Shown: one piece after another, positions 49,901 to 61,541 of the stretch
Position numbering within the stretch: position 1 is the first letter of the stretch
Layout of the letters: every line of letters starts with the position of its first letter
Assembly: GCA_013400155.1 (NCBI GenBank)
Contig: VXBM01001103.1
Span: 205,803 to 269,802, forward strand
DNA: 64,000 nt
Source: Helopsaltes ochotensis
Lineage: Eukaryota > Chordata > Aves > Passeriformes > Locustellidae
Direction: 5' to 3'
Notes under the pieces: generated by a model
Told to the model about the DNA's origin: nothing
Databases searched by the model: none
Seen by the model: only the letters and a program-made list of their open reading frames with translations
Position numbers and translations under genes: made by a program

Positions 49901-51022
49901 TTGTCTCATTTCTGGTATGAATTTCAGTTTACAACATTAACACTGAAGGAAAATGTTTAACGTGTGCCTTGTGATAGGTACAAAAACCATTATCATTGTT
50001 TCTGGGTATGAACATACACTATGAGATTAGTTCCTTCCTCGTAGACTTTTCAATGTAGGTTTAAAATAATGGTAGCAGGTGGATTCAAACAGATGGGAAG
50101 AGCACGAGTTATTAGTATTGGAACAGTACACTAGAGAAAATGTGTTGTTGTTTAAGCACTGACTAATTAACAACTCATTTAAATAGTCTTGGTGCATATG
50201 TTTCAAACTTAATAATATCCTGCTAAAGCCAGAGTACCTGTGGTTAAAAATTTAACGGTAGAGAAAAGATTATGTCCAATGTAGAATTTGGAGCAGGCCT
50301 TTGGAGCTATATTTACCTTGAGAAATCAAGAATAAACACATTTTCAAGAAAATGAAATGCTACTTAGTACATACAGACTGTTCTTCCACATGACACTTGT
50401 TGTAACAGTTCTTCCTTGTATGTCTGAAAAATCCCAACAGTTTGCACCCCCATTAGATGATATTAATTTTTAGTTCCTTTCTAGTAGTACCTAAGTGAAC
50501 TCAGATCCACTTCACCTACTTAGGCCTCTAAAGATCTTAATTTAGGAGCCTGGTCACCAAAGATTATGCACATATTCATAGCTCTCCCTTTTTCTTAAAT
50601 TTCTGGTAATGCTTATGAAGAATTTAAGGCAGCTTTTTCCTCAGGAGGAAATTTAAACAACACTGTGAACTGAAAGATCCATTCATAAAAGAAGCATTAG
50701 TCACAAAGATTAAGCAAGCACAACGGGAGCAAGTTACAAGATAATATTTCCAAGTGCAATGACAAACTCTCTCCTATTATATAAATTAGCTCTAGACCAT
50801 CACTGCTAAGTGTCACCCATGAGTGAAACCAATTGCTATCCCCTCAAAAATAATGTCACATAGTCTAGGAGTAATGAAAAAGTTAGTACAGTAGAAGAGA
50901 TGACTTTTTACTAATGTCTTTTGGAAGCTGCTGCTCTTTGCTCAGAGAAAATAAGTGCAGCCTGACATGAATGCAAGCTGCAAGGTCACAGGTTCCTAAC
51001 TTTCAACAGTCTCGCATATCTA
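46908..51022. other. Unannotated AT-rich DNA
   Basis: About 4.1 kb with no supportable gene. It includes an AT-rich patch at 47,025-47,085, an A run at 49,400-49,424 and a possible ancient repeat trace around 50,480-50,560 (ACTTAGGCCTCTAAAGATCT, TTTAGGAGCC). Several frames of 60 to 75 codons show no domain. Confidence 0.55.
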
Positions 51023-51090
51023 TCACAGACTCCTAGAATGGTTTGGGTTGGAAGGGACCTTAAAGATCACCTATTTCCAATCCTCCTGTC
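51023..51090 (-). repeat. CR1 3' end, left part of an interrupted copy
   Basis: CTAGAATGGTTTGGGTTGGA, AGGGACCTTAAAGATCACCT and CCAATCCTCCTGTC are the minus-strand 3' terminus of the common CR1 subfamily. The CR1 text stops at about 51,090 and resumes, in the same orientation and at the next position of the consensus, near 51,831. Confidence 0.9.
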
Positions 51091-51830
51091 TGTTTTGATT
51101 TTCCCCAGAAGGTGAGGGTAGCTGAGGTTCTTGCAAATATATCCCTTGGGGTGGATAGAGTAAAATGGCACCGAATGATTGGTGTATATATAGACATATA
51201 TTTTAGAAATGTTTGGTTGTAATGGAAAAGAGGTATGTAGCAATTTTAGTTATCTATAGAAATATAGAAGTATAAAAGTCTAAGGAAAATATATATGGAA
51301 AAGAAAGAAAAAGGATAAGAGTAGATATTAGAGAGGAAATATATCACCACCCATAGATCCAGCAACAGGACTTGATTGTTGATGGTTGCAGTCTTGATCC
51401 ATCCAGGAAGGAGGAAGGCCAGGAAACAAAGAATTCAGTGGGTTAATACACATTCAGGTTCAGGGGGAAATGCTCAGGCACCTCCCCTGGAGGAGGGAGT
51501 ATTAATACTGTGGATCATACACAGTTGTCTGATGGAAGATGCCAGAAATTAATCTGGAGGAGATTTGGCGGTTGCTGGTGGTTGCAGATGCTCTCTGTCC
51601 CAAAAATTGGGGTGATATTTGCGTGAGCAGTTGCCTATTTTCACACATTTTGCTACATTTTTTCAGAATTTTTGTCCAGATGTGCTAACCAGATCTTACC
51701 TGGAATTGTGAGGTGAGTGACTTCCTGCTGCAAATTCCTCCCTTTGCTTATCTCAAGTTCCTGCTATGGTGGCTTTCTTATGGCAGGTTCCTTCTGGCCT
51801 TCTGCATTTGTGCCAAACAATTGTGACCTT
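51091..51830. mobile_element. Insertion of about 740 bp splitting a CR1 copy
   Basis: This foreign segment lies between two consecutive parts of one minus-strand CR1. It contains a TATA-like GTGTATATATAG (51,181-51,192), an AT-rich left half, and a right half with CCTCCCCTGGAGGAGGGAGT and a T-rich end. Size, TATA position and lack of coding capacity fit a solo LTR, but the exact ends and target-site duplication could not be fixed and no family is recognised. The orientation is probably plus if the TATA box is genuine. Confidence 0.6.
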
Positions 51831-52168
51831 CAGGTCCTTACACTAAGATTGACTGGGTTGTTCAAAGCCACACCCAGCCTGCTCTTGAACACTTCCAGGG
51901 GTGGGACATCTGTAGCTTCTCTGGGCAACCCATGGCAGTGCCTCACCACCCTCATAGTAAAAAATTTCTTCCTAATACCTAAAGTAAACCTTCCTCTTTC
52001 AGTTTAAAGCCCCTCCCTCTTGTCACATCATGACATGCTTTTATAGAATGTACCACTTCAGCTTTCTTGCAATGCTTTTAAGTACTGTAAGGAGCTCTAA
52101 GGTCTCCCCAAAATCTCCTCCCCTGCAGGCTGAGTAACTCCAATGCTCTCAGTCTGTTCTCTCATATT
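51831..52168 (-). repeat. CR1 LINE, right part of the interrupted copy
   Basis: Continues the CR1 text on the minus strand: TTGTTCAAAGCCACACCCAG, CTTGAACACTTCCAGGGGTG, CTTCTCTGGGCAACCCATGG, CAGTGCCTCACCACCCTCAT, TTTCTTCCTAATACC, CCTGCAGGCTGAGTAACTCC and CTCTCAGTCTGTTCTCTCAT. Together with the left part it forms a roughly 405-base, 5'-truncated element. The frame at 51,717-52,007 runs antisense through it and is not a gene. Confidence 0.93.
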
Positions 52169-55100
52169 CCTTATATATTCCTTACGGTTTCTCCAAGATG
52201 AACCTAAATGAGATGCAACTTGCTTTTCAATCCTATTGATTTAATGTAATCCATAAGTACTCTTAGACATTAATTCATCTGAATTAGTATCTTGAATTAA
52301 ATGTGGCCATTCTGAAAAATATCTGATTAATTCCAGGTTGTGTTTATCTCCATAAAACTGCACAGAAGCTTGAAGTACAAAACAGAAATTGAAGTATCTG
52401 CCTGTAGCCATCCCAATTTTTGTCTTGGAAGACTGAGACCTTAACATAATAAGGGAATACACACTAATGTAGAAAAATTATACATATGCTGGGACATAAA
52501 GTATAGCAAACTATCATTTTAGGAATGTTGGATTGTCCCTGTGAAATTTTGTATTAATTTATTTATACATAGGGGTGTTTTCATGTTACTAATTGTTTTT
52601 GACAAATAGGAGTTCTGGCTCTTATCTTGGAAATGGCTTTTGTCAGCAGGCAGAAGGGCAGAGATTTTACTGAGAGGCAGAACATGATCTTATGTTCCCC
52701 CAAAGAGCGATGACGAGGTTATGTGGCACTGCTTCTTGTATTGATGGCATCATTACCTTATTATGATGGCAGTATTTGCACAAGAAATTGATAACAAATG
52801 ATGCTGAGTTATCAGACAATGCTGTCAGCCAAATAGAATTCTAAAGTAGCATCACTCCTGTGAAACATAATCGTTCTAGTAATTCTAGCACAGCCCTCAC
52901 TTGCTTGGTTTCTCAAGGACAAGATTAATTGCTGCTGGAGAAAATCTTGATTGAATTGCTTATAGTTAAGTTTATCTTTCACACCACAATTTACATGCAT
53001 GCTTTTATTGTCAATATGAAGCTTTTTAGTTGTAGCTGAAATTGTAATTGAGAAATTGGTCTAGATTACTTTTAATGTCTTCTCAAAAATAGCAGATCCA
53101 TTTTTCTAAACCAAATTGTGAGGAAATAAAAGTAGTTATAAGATGTCTGATAAGACAGGAATAGTAGACGGTAATCTGTAAGAGTAATTTCTAAAAATTT
53201 AGTCTTATGGCTCCTTTTTACTGCACACAGTGCTTCACATCTGCCTCTCTTCCCTTGCTGACAATCTATATAATGAAAGAATTGTATTTACTCCTAGGCT
53301 TCTAAAGACATAAAGAGTTCTGTGGAAGACTTGATCTCTAGCATTATCTAAGTTAATGGATAATGAAAGGAGCTGTGACACAGGACAGCCCAGAGCAATA
53401 GGTTTAGCTTACTCAAACACAGTGTTTCTTTCTGAGGTGTGTGATAAAAGCTTAATTTCTCCTTTCATAGATGAGGAAAGATCACATTGTCAGCATATCT
53501 TGCACATCAACACAAAGCAAAAAATCAAATCAGCACAAAACCAAACAGTTTATTTCCCTGTCTGCTTCACTTGCAGCCTTGTCAAGTTCTCTCTCAGTAC
53601 TAGAGGCAGTCAAAAATCACAGAAAATTTTTTAACACTCTCTTAAATGAATTTAGGCTGGAAATTGGTCTTTACAGAACTATGTCTTTCCCTCTGGTGCT
53701 GCAGTAGTTGTTGAATCAGTTTGGCTCTATCTCTCTATTCTAATCACTAATATGCTTCCCCCACCCCCCAGCCCACAAAGAAAAAAAATATTAATTCTTA
53801 ATGAACTCATTCTATTTCATGGGAGAAGTCATACCTATTCACTTACAGCCCCAGAAGAAGGAATTTTGTCCATTCTTTGCAATTATATCTGTTGCCCCAT
53901 TGGCTGATTTCTCCAACAATGAACTCTAGAGAATGAATAGATGCCCAAACATTTTTTGGAGATGTAATGGATGCCCAACCCATTTAGAATACTGACAACT
54001 TCCTCATGTTTCAACAAAGCATAAAGCAAGGCTAAATAGATAATTAGAATTGATATTCTCTATTTTTACCACATTCTGTCTACAGACATGCACTAAATAA
54101 GACATCTAATTCTATGAACGTGAAGTGAAGTGTATCACCATGGGAAGTACTCACCATGACTTGGGCAGAGTTTTGGCTCTTAAAGCTGGATATATTTAGG
54201 CTGCCATATTATGTTCATCACAAAGATTTACTTTCACAAATACCTGTGGGGACAGTAATACTATAGGCACTTACAGATGTCAAAGGTCTGAGACCCTGAG
54301 TCCATACAATAATTACTTTGAAGTCTGAAATTAAGAGAGGACAGTGTAAGGGAGGAATTGTTTTGGTGGCTGAAAGGGAATTGTAAATCCAAAAAAAAGC
54401 CCTGGAAAATTACCTTTAAAGTACGGTCTGTGAAAGACATCAAACTAAAATCTAAATATTGAAAAAACCCACTCAGAAATTTTATTGGTGGTTTCTGTCT
54501 GGTCACTTGAGAATATCAGCCATTGCCTGGGCTGAGCAGTGTGTCTCTCTACGGGAGATAGCTGTTCACGTAAATGCAGGCTCAGAGAAGTATAGTTAAC
54601 TGAACAGATGAGAAAGCCAAAAACAGGCAGCCATTTAATTGAAAAGGAACTCAACTCCATGCCAGAGAGTGCATGGAATTGAGTCTCTATGACTTCATAT
54701 TGTTATTGTATTAGGGACGGTAGAAATAACGATATGAATCCAAAACTTCTTGGAGGGTATATAGCAATGTTTATTTAAAAACACACCCTTTTAATACACT
54801 CTTCTGATACAACTGGACATGATTAGTCAGTCACACCAACATGCACACCAACACCTCTTTGTAGACATGTTTGCAAATAAACAAGTTGGAAAAGTGGCAG
54901 GTGCAGAGATTAGAAATTGCTTGGAATGTCTTCTCCCATCTCCCCCAGAGCAAATGCCTAGGAAAGTCTATCTGAGTTTCTCTTCTGACCAGGCTTTCAA
55001 CACCTACAACTTCATACCTGCAAATTCAAGGTGAGGGAAGTGAGTTTTGCAGATTGTTCTAAGGTGAGAGTGAAGTTAGCTGTAGGAAATAGAGACAGCA

Positions 55101-55703
55101 GATAAGAAGTTGTTAAGTCAGAAGGAACGAGGAGATGGCTATCATTTTTGTGGACAAATGAAATAAACCAGACTGGTCCTAGCTCTGGAGTTCCAATTAA
55201 TTCTATTCAGTTAGTCCAGTGCTCCCTTGGATGGTAGTGGCCTATGCCAAATAGACTTTTTCCATAAAATTTTCAGGACAAGGATTGGGGAGTTAGCAAA
55301 GGCCAGGAAAATCTTTCTAAATAGACATTTCTGCACGGTCCCTCTGTTTGAATGAGACGATTAAATACCATGGCTGTTCCCTCTAAGAGGAACTTCTTCC
55401 CAGCACCTGGCTCTGAGCACAATGGATGAACTTTAGCTCAGGTGATATTTCCTCCACACTTAGAGGAATGCAGAAGAGCCTGACAGCTGGTATCAGACCA
55501 TACAGATCACTCTTTATGAGCTCTAGTCCTTCTCCCAACTCAAATGTTTCACACAACTGTTAAGGACAGAGTGGCTACTTGGAGTTTTTCTCTATGCACT
55601 TGCTGAGAGAGTTCCAACTAAGAGTGCACACGTAGTCCTGTATATGTAGTTCCCAAGAGAAATCTGACTTTCTTTTTTTTTATACCTCATCTGAAATGGT
55701 GAT
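52169..55703. other. Unannotated AT-rich DNA
   Basis: About 3.5 kb without a supportable gene or named repeat. A short C-rich run (CCCCCACCCCCC) is at about 53,757-53,769. Frames such as 53,356-53,634 and 54,261-54,506 have no known domain. Confidence 0.55.
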
Positions 55704-55842
55704 ACCTCATCCCTGGAATTGTTCCAGGCCAGGCTAGATGGGGCTATTAGCGACCTGCTCTAATGGAAGTTGTCCATGCCCATGGCAGGGGACTGATGAT
55801 CTTTAAGGTCCCTTCTAGTCCAAACTATTCTATGATTCTGTG
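55704..55842 (+). repeat. CR1 LINE fragment (3' end)
   Basis: ACCTCATCCCTGGAATTGTT, GGCCAGGCTAGATGGGGCTA, CATGCCCATGGCAGGGGACT and GATCTTTAAGGTCCCTTCTA, then ACTATTCTATGATTCTGTGA. Plus-strand CR1, last 140 bases only. Confidence 0.94.
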
Positions 55843-56328
55843 AAATATTTAAGTACTTTGTATTTCTTAATTTTTAAGTGCATATGACAGATTTTTGGCC
55901 ATGTTGGTCCTAGACATAAATGTATATTTAGTGCACTTCAGCAGACTTTTCTAAATTTCTTTTCTCTCCATTTCACCTCTTTCTCCCCTTTCTTCATGAC
56001 CTTGCCTATAAAGACTTTGTGAAGCTCTTGGAGCTAACTCTGAGAGGAGCAGAGAGGAGCAGAGAACAAAATGTTGTGGTACATCTTCACTTATGCAGAG
56101 ATTGGCCTCCTCTGCTCTGTGCTGCAGAATTTTCTTTGTGCCATTCAGATGCCTAAAGTACAAAAAAAGATGCCATAAAAAGTCTACCAAGGCTAGAAGA
56201 ACTACTAGAACCCCACAGAACTACTCAATTTTTATAAAAGAGAAAAAGAAACATTATTCTCTCTCAACATTTTTAGTATCATATACTTTTTCTCTCTCTC
56301 TTCCTGAAGTGTTTCCTAGAATCCCTTG
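55843..56328. other. Unannotated DNA
   Basis: No gene. Two adjacent copies of GAGCAGAGAG occur near 56,046-56,062. Confidence 0.6.
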
Positions 56329-56329
56329 N

Positions 56330-56420
<91 letters not shown>
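56329..56420 (+). repeat. Unknown base followed by a 91-base T homopolymer
   Basis: One N at 56,329 is followed by an uninterrupted run of T from 56,330 to 56,420. There is no preceding retrotransposon body that such a tail could belong to. Homopolymers of this length are rarely sequenced exactly, so the true length is uncertain. Any open frame reading through it is meaningless. Confidence 0.95.
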
Positions 56421-56423
<3 letters not shown>

Positions 56424-57474
56424 GGAGCTTCTTCAAATAAGTCTTTTCTCCTTGAAAGATTTTAAATGCTTAATAATTCCAAGATATTTTTAAATACTGG
56501 AACCATCTAAGTAAAAAAATAAATAACCTCTTTGCATTTTACCAGGATTATCAAACACATATATTAATAATGCACTAAGGTGAAAAAGTCATCACAGGTA
56601 CAAAGAGGGACTTTAATGTTAAAGAGGAAGTCTATGTTTTTTTCTACTTTAATAATTTCTTATAGACAGTCTGGTCATCCTCTGCTGTTTATTGTGGAAT
56701 AACATCTCACTTCATAAAAGGAACTGTATATGAAAGAATCGTGAAATGCTTAAGTACTAAATGAATTACTATTAGAAAATAATTCTGGAACCTGATGTTC
56801 AAATATCCTCACCCCGAATCTTGTTAAATTAAAGATGTCACAGAACATCACAGCACATCTGGATCCTCCTGGGTGGCTGTATTTTTACCTGTGCCATTAA
56901 TTCAGTGCCATGGCATCATTAGTGCCATGTGTTTTTGTCTAAATATGGAAGGGTTAATTCTGTAATTATTATGCCCTGCTATTCAACTCCAAAAATGCCA
57001 GTACTTGCTTCTTCCTACTTTAGTTCAGCTTTTATTTCTGGTGCACACTTTGTTGGTTACTTTGGAGTACTGTGGGCACTGCCCAGGATAGATCACATAA
57101 GCACAAACCACATATTGTGTCTATGCAGCACTGCAGCTGACAGAGTTAGCAAAATGATATGAAACAGCAGATCGTGGCTTGAAAGGCCCATGAAGTAATT
57201 TAATGTACTGTGGAGACATCTCCAGAGACTGCTGGTGTCAAATATGGAAATCCCTGCATTTTATTTCTTCCCCTCCTTTCAAGCTAAATCATCCTTCAAC
57301 ATCCTGTGATTTCAAAATACTTCTAGCTTGAAACTGTCTATCATTTCTGCTCATGCTGAAAGGTTCAAGAGTTGCCTAAAAATGTTAAAACTTCTACTTA
57401 TTCTGTCTTTAAACTTGCATAATATTCAGAATTCATCTAACGCCTCTTCCCACGAAGAATTTGAAATGTTTTGA
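56421..57474. other. Unannotated AT-rich DNA
   Basis: No gene or named repeat. Confidence 0.6.
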
Positions 57475-57605
57475 GAAAAAGGAAAAAAGAGGAAAGGAAG
57501 GAAGGAAGGAAGGAAAGAAGGAAGGAAGGAAGGAAGGAAGACAAAATAAGAAGAAAACAAAAGAGAAAGAAGATAAAACAGAAATAAAGAAAGAAAGAGA
57601 AAGAT
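57475..57605 (+). repeat. Purine tract with (GGAA)n microsatellite
   Basis: About 130 bases are almost wholly A and G on the plus strand. The core at 57,491-57,540 is tandem GGAA broken once by AAAG, followed by AAGAAAG-type repeats. Frames here encode only Lys/Glu/Arg/Gly or Phe/Leu/Pro/Ser runs. Confidence 0.93.
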
Positions 57606-58064
57606 ACCTCTTATGCCTTTGTTCATGCAACCTAAATTTAGCCTCCAAGGCACCTTTTGTAGCAGAAAAGCTCCAGATTGTTCTAATTGTCTTAACAGGA
57701 CCAGTTCTTTGTTAATAATCATTTGCCAACAAGCTTTGTTTATCCCAGCTGCATTCTACTGGATCCAGTCTGCATGTGACAGTGCTGGCAGAAATAAATG
57801 TACCTGTCTCTTGTCAAAATGTCCAATGTGTTTCCTAGGGAACATATTCTGCAATTTAAGAGCCAATTTTACATAACAAAGATAGATAGTTAACTAAGCA
57901 GCAATATATCTGGACTCAACACTTCAGCCCTGAAAACATTCCCAGAATTGCAGAGTTATATTGACTATTGAATTACGGGTCAGAGTTACTCAAGCATTTG
58001 AAAATATAAAATGATACTGAATGTTAAGAAAGCACAGGCTCGTACAGGTTTCATACTAGACTTC
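57606..58064. other. Unannotated DNA
   Basis: No gene or repeat is recognised. Confidence 0.6.
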
Positions 58065-58101
58065 TACTATTGCCCATCTTCTACATAGATGGACAATAGT
58101 A
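58065..58101. other. 15-bp near-perfect hairpin
   Basis: TACTATTGCCCATCT (58,065-58,079) pairs with AGATGGACAATAGTA (58,087-58,101) with one mismatch, around the loop TCTACAT. The word TCATACTA just upstream (58,051-58,058) could instead pair with TAGTATGA (58,097-58,104). No known RNA gene. Confidence 0.75.
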
Positions 58102-58104
58102 TGA

Positions 58105-60020
58105 TAACAGTTTTCCTTTTAAGACACTGAATTGTTTATCCAGTACCTGAAAGAATTCAGGCAAGCAAATGTATACCAGACTGACATGTTTATGTTTATG
58201 CTGGATTTTGTGGTCTGTCTCATGTGAAATTTGGGAAAAAGTTTGTTCTATTTTCTAATTCTTGCAAATGTTTGGAATTAATCTTGGGTTTTTATGGATT
58301 AGGTCACTTACTGAAATAAATAAAATTACTAAATACTTGAGAATAATTTGCAATTAAGTTATCATGATGCTGGTTTTCATTAAATCAATGCATTGGAATG
58401 AATAATCACTTAGAGAAGTACAGTAGAGAAATGGCAGATACACTTCACATCTGCAGGTAATTAAACATGCTCAGCTTTAACCTTCAGTGCACTGAGGAAG
58501 GACTTTAAAGTTTTGTAGAGGAAAAATTTGGTTTAGAATAGGTGATAAAGGGAAAAAAGATGCCAATGAATCTGTATCACACAAACCATCATGGCAAACT
58601 GAGGGAAGAGGGAGGAAAAGTTGGAAACAACAGATGTGTCTGCATGTTTTGTCAGTGCAAAGGAAGGGGGTAAAAATACTATGTTCCATGCAATGAAGAC
58701 ATGAGTTAGGTAGTTCCTTATCTTTCCTGCAAGCATTAATAATCAGATAGGGACAAAAGGAAAGAAGATGCTATTGGGCAATTGATGAGTCTTTAGGGGC
58801 TGTAAATTAAGGAAACAACTGTGACTTTTGTCTAGGTAATTCTAAGGAAACTCTCCAAAGGGATGAAACTGATTGATTTTCCTGATAGGAAACTAGCTAA
58901 AATAGAAGTAGCAACAGAATCAGTCAGTGGGAATGTTACTGCTTCACAACAGCACTGAAAAAGTACTATTCCCTGATTTTGCATACAAAGAAATGGAGGT
59001 TGACGATATCTACTCATTCAACCACTGCCCTCCCACTTCCCTCTGCCCTCCTCAGTTGCTGGATCGGTCCTAAATGTGAGAAGTGACCAGTTCTCAAAAT
59101 TTGGTCTGATGGCTTAAAATAGCAATTAACTTCTTCATTCACACTGCATGCTAAAGAACAGAAGTATAATTCTCTACTTTTAGAATTATTTAATCATTAA
59201 TAGGCTGCTCAATCTTTTTATATTTAGTGCCGCAACGACAAGAGTCCCTCATGTTTTTTCATGAATAATAAGTATATTTCTAAATAGTCTGAAAGGTGGT
59301 GATGGAAATTCAAACTTAAGAATTCTGTTCAAAATTCAATGACATTGAATTCCTTGTACGTAATAGATCTATTATTTCAGACTACAGAACTTGTTGATGG
59401 AAGAGTGTGTATTCCTGGATATGTGTGCTCAAGACTGAATTTTTGAGGTACCTTATTTAATGGTCAGGAACATATTTAGGAGTCACCTTCACTTGTCTAT
59501 GCATTTTCTGTTGAACTGAGTCAGAACATTCATACTCAGTTTTGCTTCAAACGAATTGACGAAGCTCAGCTTTAAATTGCAAGTTGCATTCAAGTTAGCT
59601 TTAAAAATATTTTTGGGGGCATAAAATTGGCATTGTTTATGTGCTTCACTTAACATAAATAATGCATCAGTTTATCTTAAGCTGAATAATTCAAACCAAA
59701 TGTTGGTAAACTGTGAAAGCCTTTTTATATGGAAATTTAGAAAGAATCATACCTCCTTTGAGATTTATGCTGAATGTGTTCACTGTGGACCTTTTAACAT
59801 TTTTTAAAAGATCCTTGTTGATATTATGCATGTCTTTTTCATTCTGTTGGGGGAAAAATCACTTTTGTTGTTTCATGACAGATGGCAATCTCAAAAGAAA
59901 TCATATTAGATGTGTTTGAAACACATCATATGAATTTAAATTTTGTACACAGATGTTTCACAACAAGTAGTGCTTTGCAGAGAAATTTGGGGAGCAGAGA
60001 GAGACAAAGTATTTAAGTTA
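58105..60020. other. Unannotated AT-rich DNA
   Basis: No supportable gene or named repeat. Confidence 0.6.
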
Positions 60021-60064
60021 GCATGTGCACATGCATATGTATGTATATTTATATATAAGTATGT
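60021..60064. repeat. 14-base palindrome and AT-rich (TATG)n patch
   Basis: GCATGTGCACATGC (60,021-60,034) is a perfect palindrome, followed by ATATGTATGTATATTTATAT, a short degenerate microsatellite. Confidence 0.75.
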
Positions 60065-61225
60065 AGGATATGATGCATTACACTTTCTACAAGAGTAGCA
60101 ACAGCAGATTTTAAAACACCATAGCTCGGAAGCAAAAACTCTTTAGTTCATGTTTTAAAGTGTTTTCTATACACACAGCAGAGCAAGAGGACAGGAAGAA
60201 TGCATTTAATAGGAAACAATATTGATTTAGAACTTGAATCTGACTTTGTTTTCATCAGTATGCATGTGAATCACACCAGTATGTCTAAAAGTAAAATGAA
60301 TCTTGAAATACAGCTTGTGGAATGTTTTTCTTCCTTCAGTGGAGAACTTTCTAATGAAGAAGAACAAAAAAAGTATCTAATAAATAGGGAGTACATCAGA
60401 CAGTTACTTCAAAATTTTTGACTGGGTAATATTACCCCAGAATCAAGATCTCTTTAACTTTCTTCACAGTCCAAGCTCCTACTATATATGATGATCTATT
60501 CTTTTGTAATAGGTATTCTATAGATATAATTCAATGGTCAAAGCCAGATGTGCACCAAACTAAGCCACTAAAACCACTTAAAATACTTTAAAAAAAACCC
60601 CAAACAAAACCAAACCAACTTTTTTTTTTTTTTTTTAATACGTTTTTACAAGAATCAGTTCTTCTGGTGTTTCCTGAGGCAAGCATCAGATTTTCAGGAC
60701 AAATAGAGAAGAAAGCAGCACAGGGAGAAGGAACAATCAGGGATTGGGACAAGTAGGAATTGCCTTCAGTAGATGTGATCGTGGCACATTCATGAAACTA
60801 AACTAAAGGAGCTCCAATCTCAAGGTGAATCAGGGTCCTAAACACAAAAAAAATTCCAAAGAAATATGAAGGAACAGAGTGGAAGCATGCAGAATTTAAA
60901 TTTCATTTTCATGTAGCTTTTTCATTTTTCGTATTGGACTATGACAGTATTCAAGAATTAGATATTTTTTAATGAAGAATTTCTAACATAGAGGCAAAAA
61001 ACATGAGTCCTAGACAGTAACTGTAGTATAGCTTTTGATGCAATAAAATATGAAATTATATAAGATGCTAAGAAAATCTATTTTAAGTTGTCTGTGGGCT
61101 AATAGTTCAGAACAAAACTTTTCACACTTGTAAGTTTTTCCCCAAAAAGAATGAAAAAGACATGCACAATATCAATTAATTTGGTCTATCTGAAATATTT
61201 TGTGATCAATATCAGTTTTTCTGTC
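60065..61225. other. Unannotated AT-rich DNA
   Basis: Includes a CAAAC-type simple repeat (60,597-60,619) running into a T tract (60,620-60,637). The 73-codon frame at 60,200-60,421 has no known domain. Confidence 0.55.
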
Positions 61226-61541
61226 AAGACCATGGAGCAGGTTCTCCTGGAAACTTTTCCAAAGCACATGGAAAATAAGGTGATTGGTGATGGTCAGCGT
61301 GCCTCTACTAAAGGCCAGTTGTACCTCATAAATTTGGTGGCCCTCCATGATGGGGTCATAGCTTTGAGGGAAGGGCAACTACCCAGACTTGTGCAAAACT
61401 TTTGGCAATGTCCCTGGGCAGGGCTTGGAGCCGCTAGGTCTAGTGGGTGGCATTCCTGCACATGGCAGGGGAGGTTGGAACTAGATGATTTTTAAGGTCA
61501 TTCCAACACAAACCATTGTCGGAGTCTATAATGTTTCCATG
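61226..61541 (+). repeat. CR1 LINE fragment retaining part of ORF2
   Basis: The left part reads AAGACCATGGAGCAGGTTCT, CCTGGAAACTTTTCCAAAGC, CACATGGAAAATAAGG and GGTGGCCCTCCATGATGGGG. It translates to a decayed stretch of CR1 ORF2 shortly before the reverse-transcriptase catalytic region: the DLCKAFDTVPH-like segment is present in decayed form as RLVQNFWQCPW at about 61,387-61,419. Near 61,415 it jumps to the 3' block (TAGGTCTAGTGGGTGGCATT, CACATGGCAGGGGAGGTTGG, TTTTTAAGGTCATTCCAACA) and a decayed tail. The 114-codon frame through it (61,151-61,495) is this remnant, so no active enzyme is encoded. Confidence 0.88.

Noticed and set aside
51717..52007. 96-codon plus-strand frame
   Set aside because: It runs antisense through the right part of the interrupted CR1 and into the insert.
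56093..56440. 115-codon frame ending in a long Phe run
   Set aside because: It reads through an N and the T homopolymer.
57426..57722. Frames encoding Lys/Glu/Arg/Gly or Phe/Leu/Pro/Ser repeats
   Set aside because: These are translations of the GGAA purine tract on either strand.
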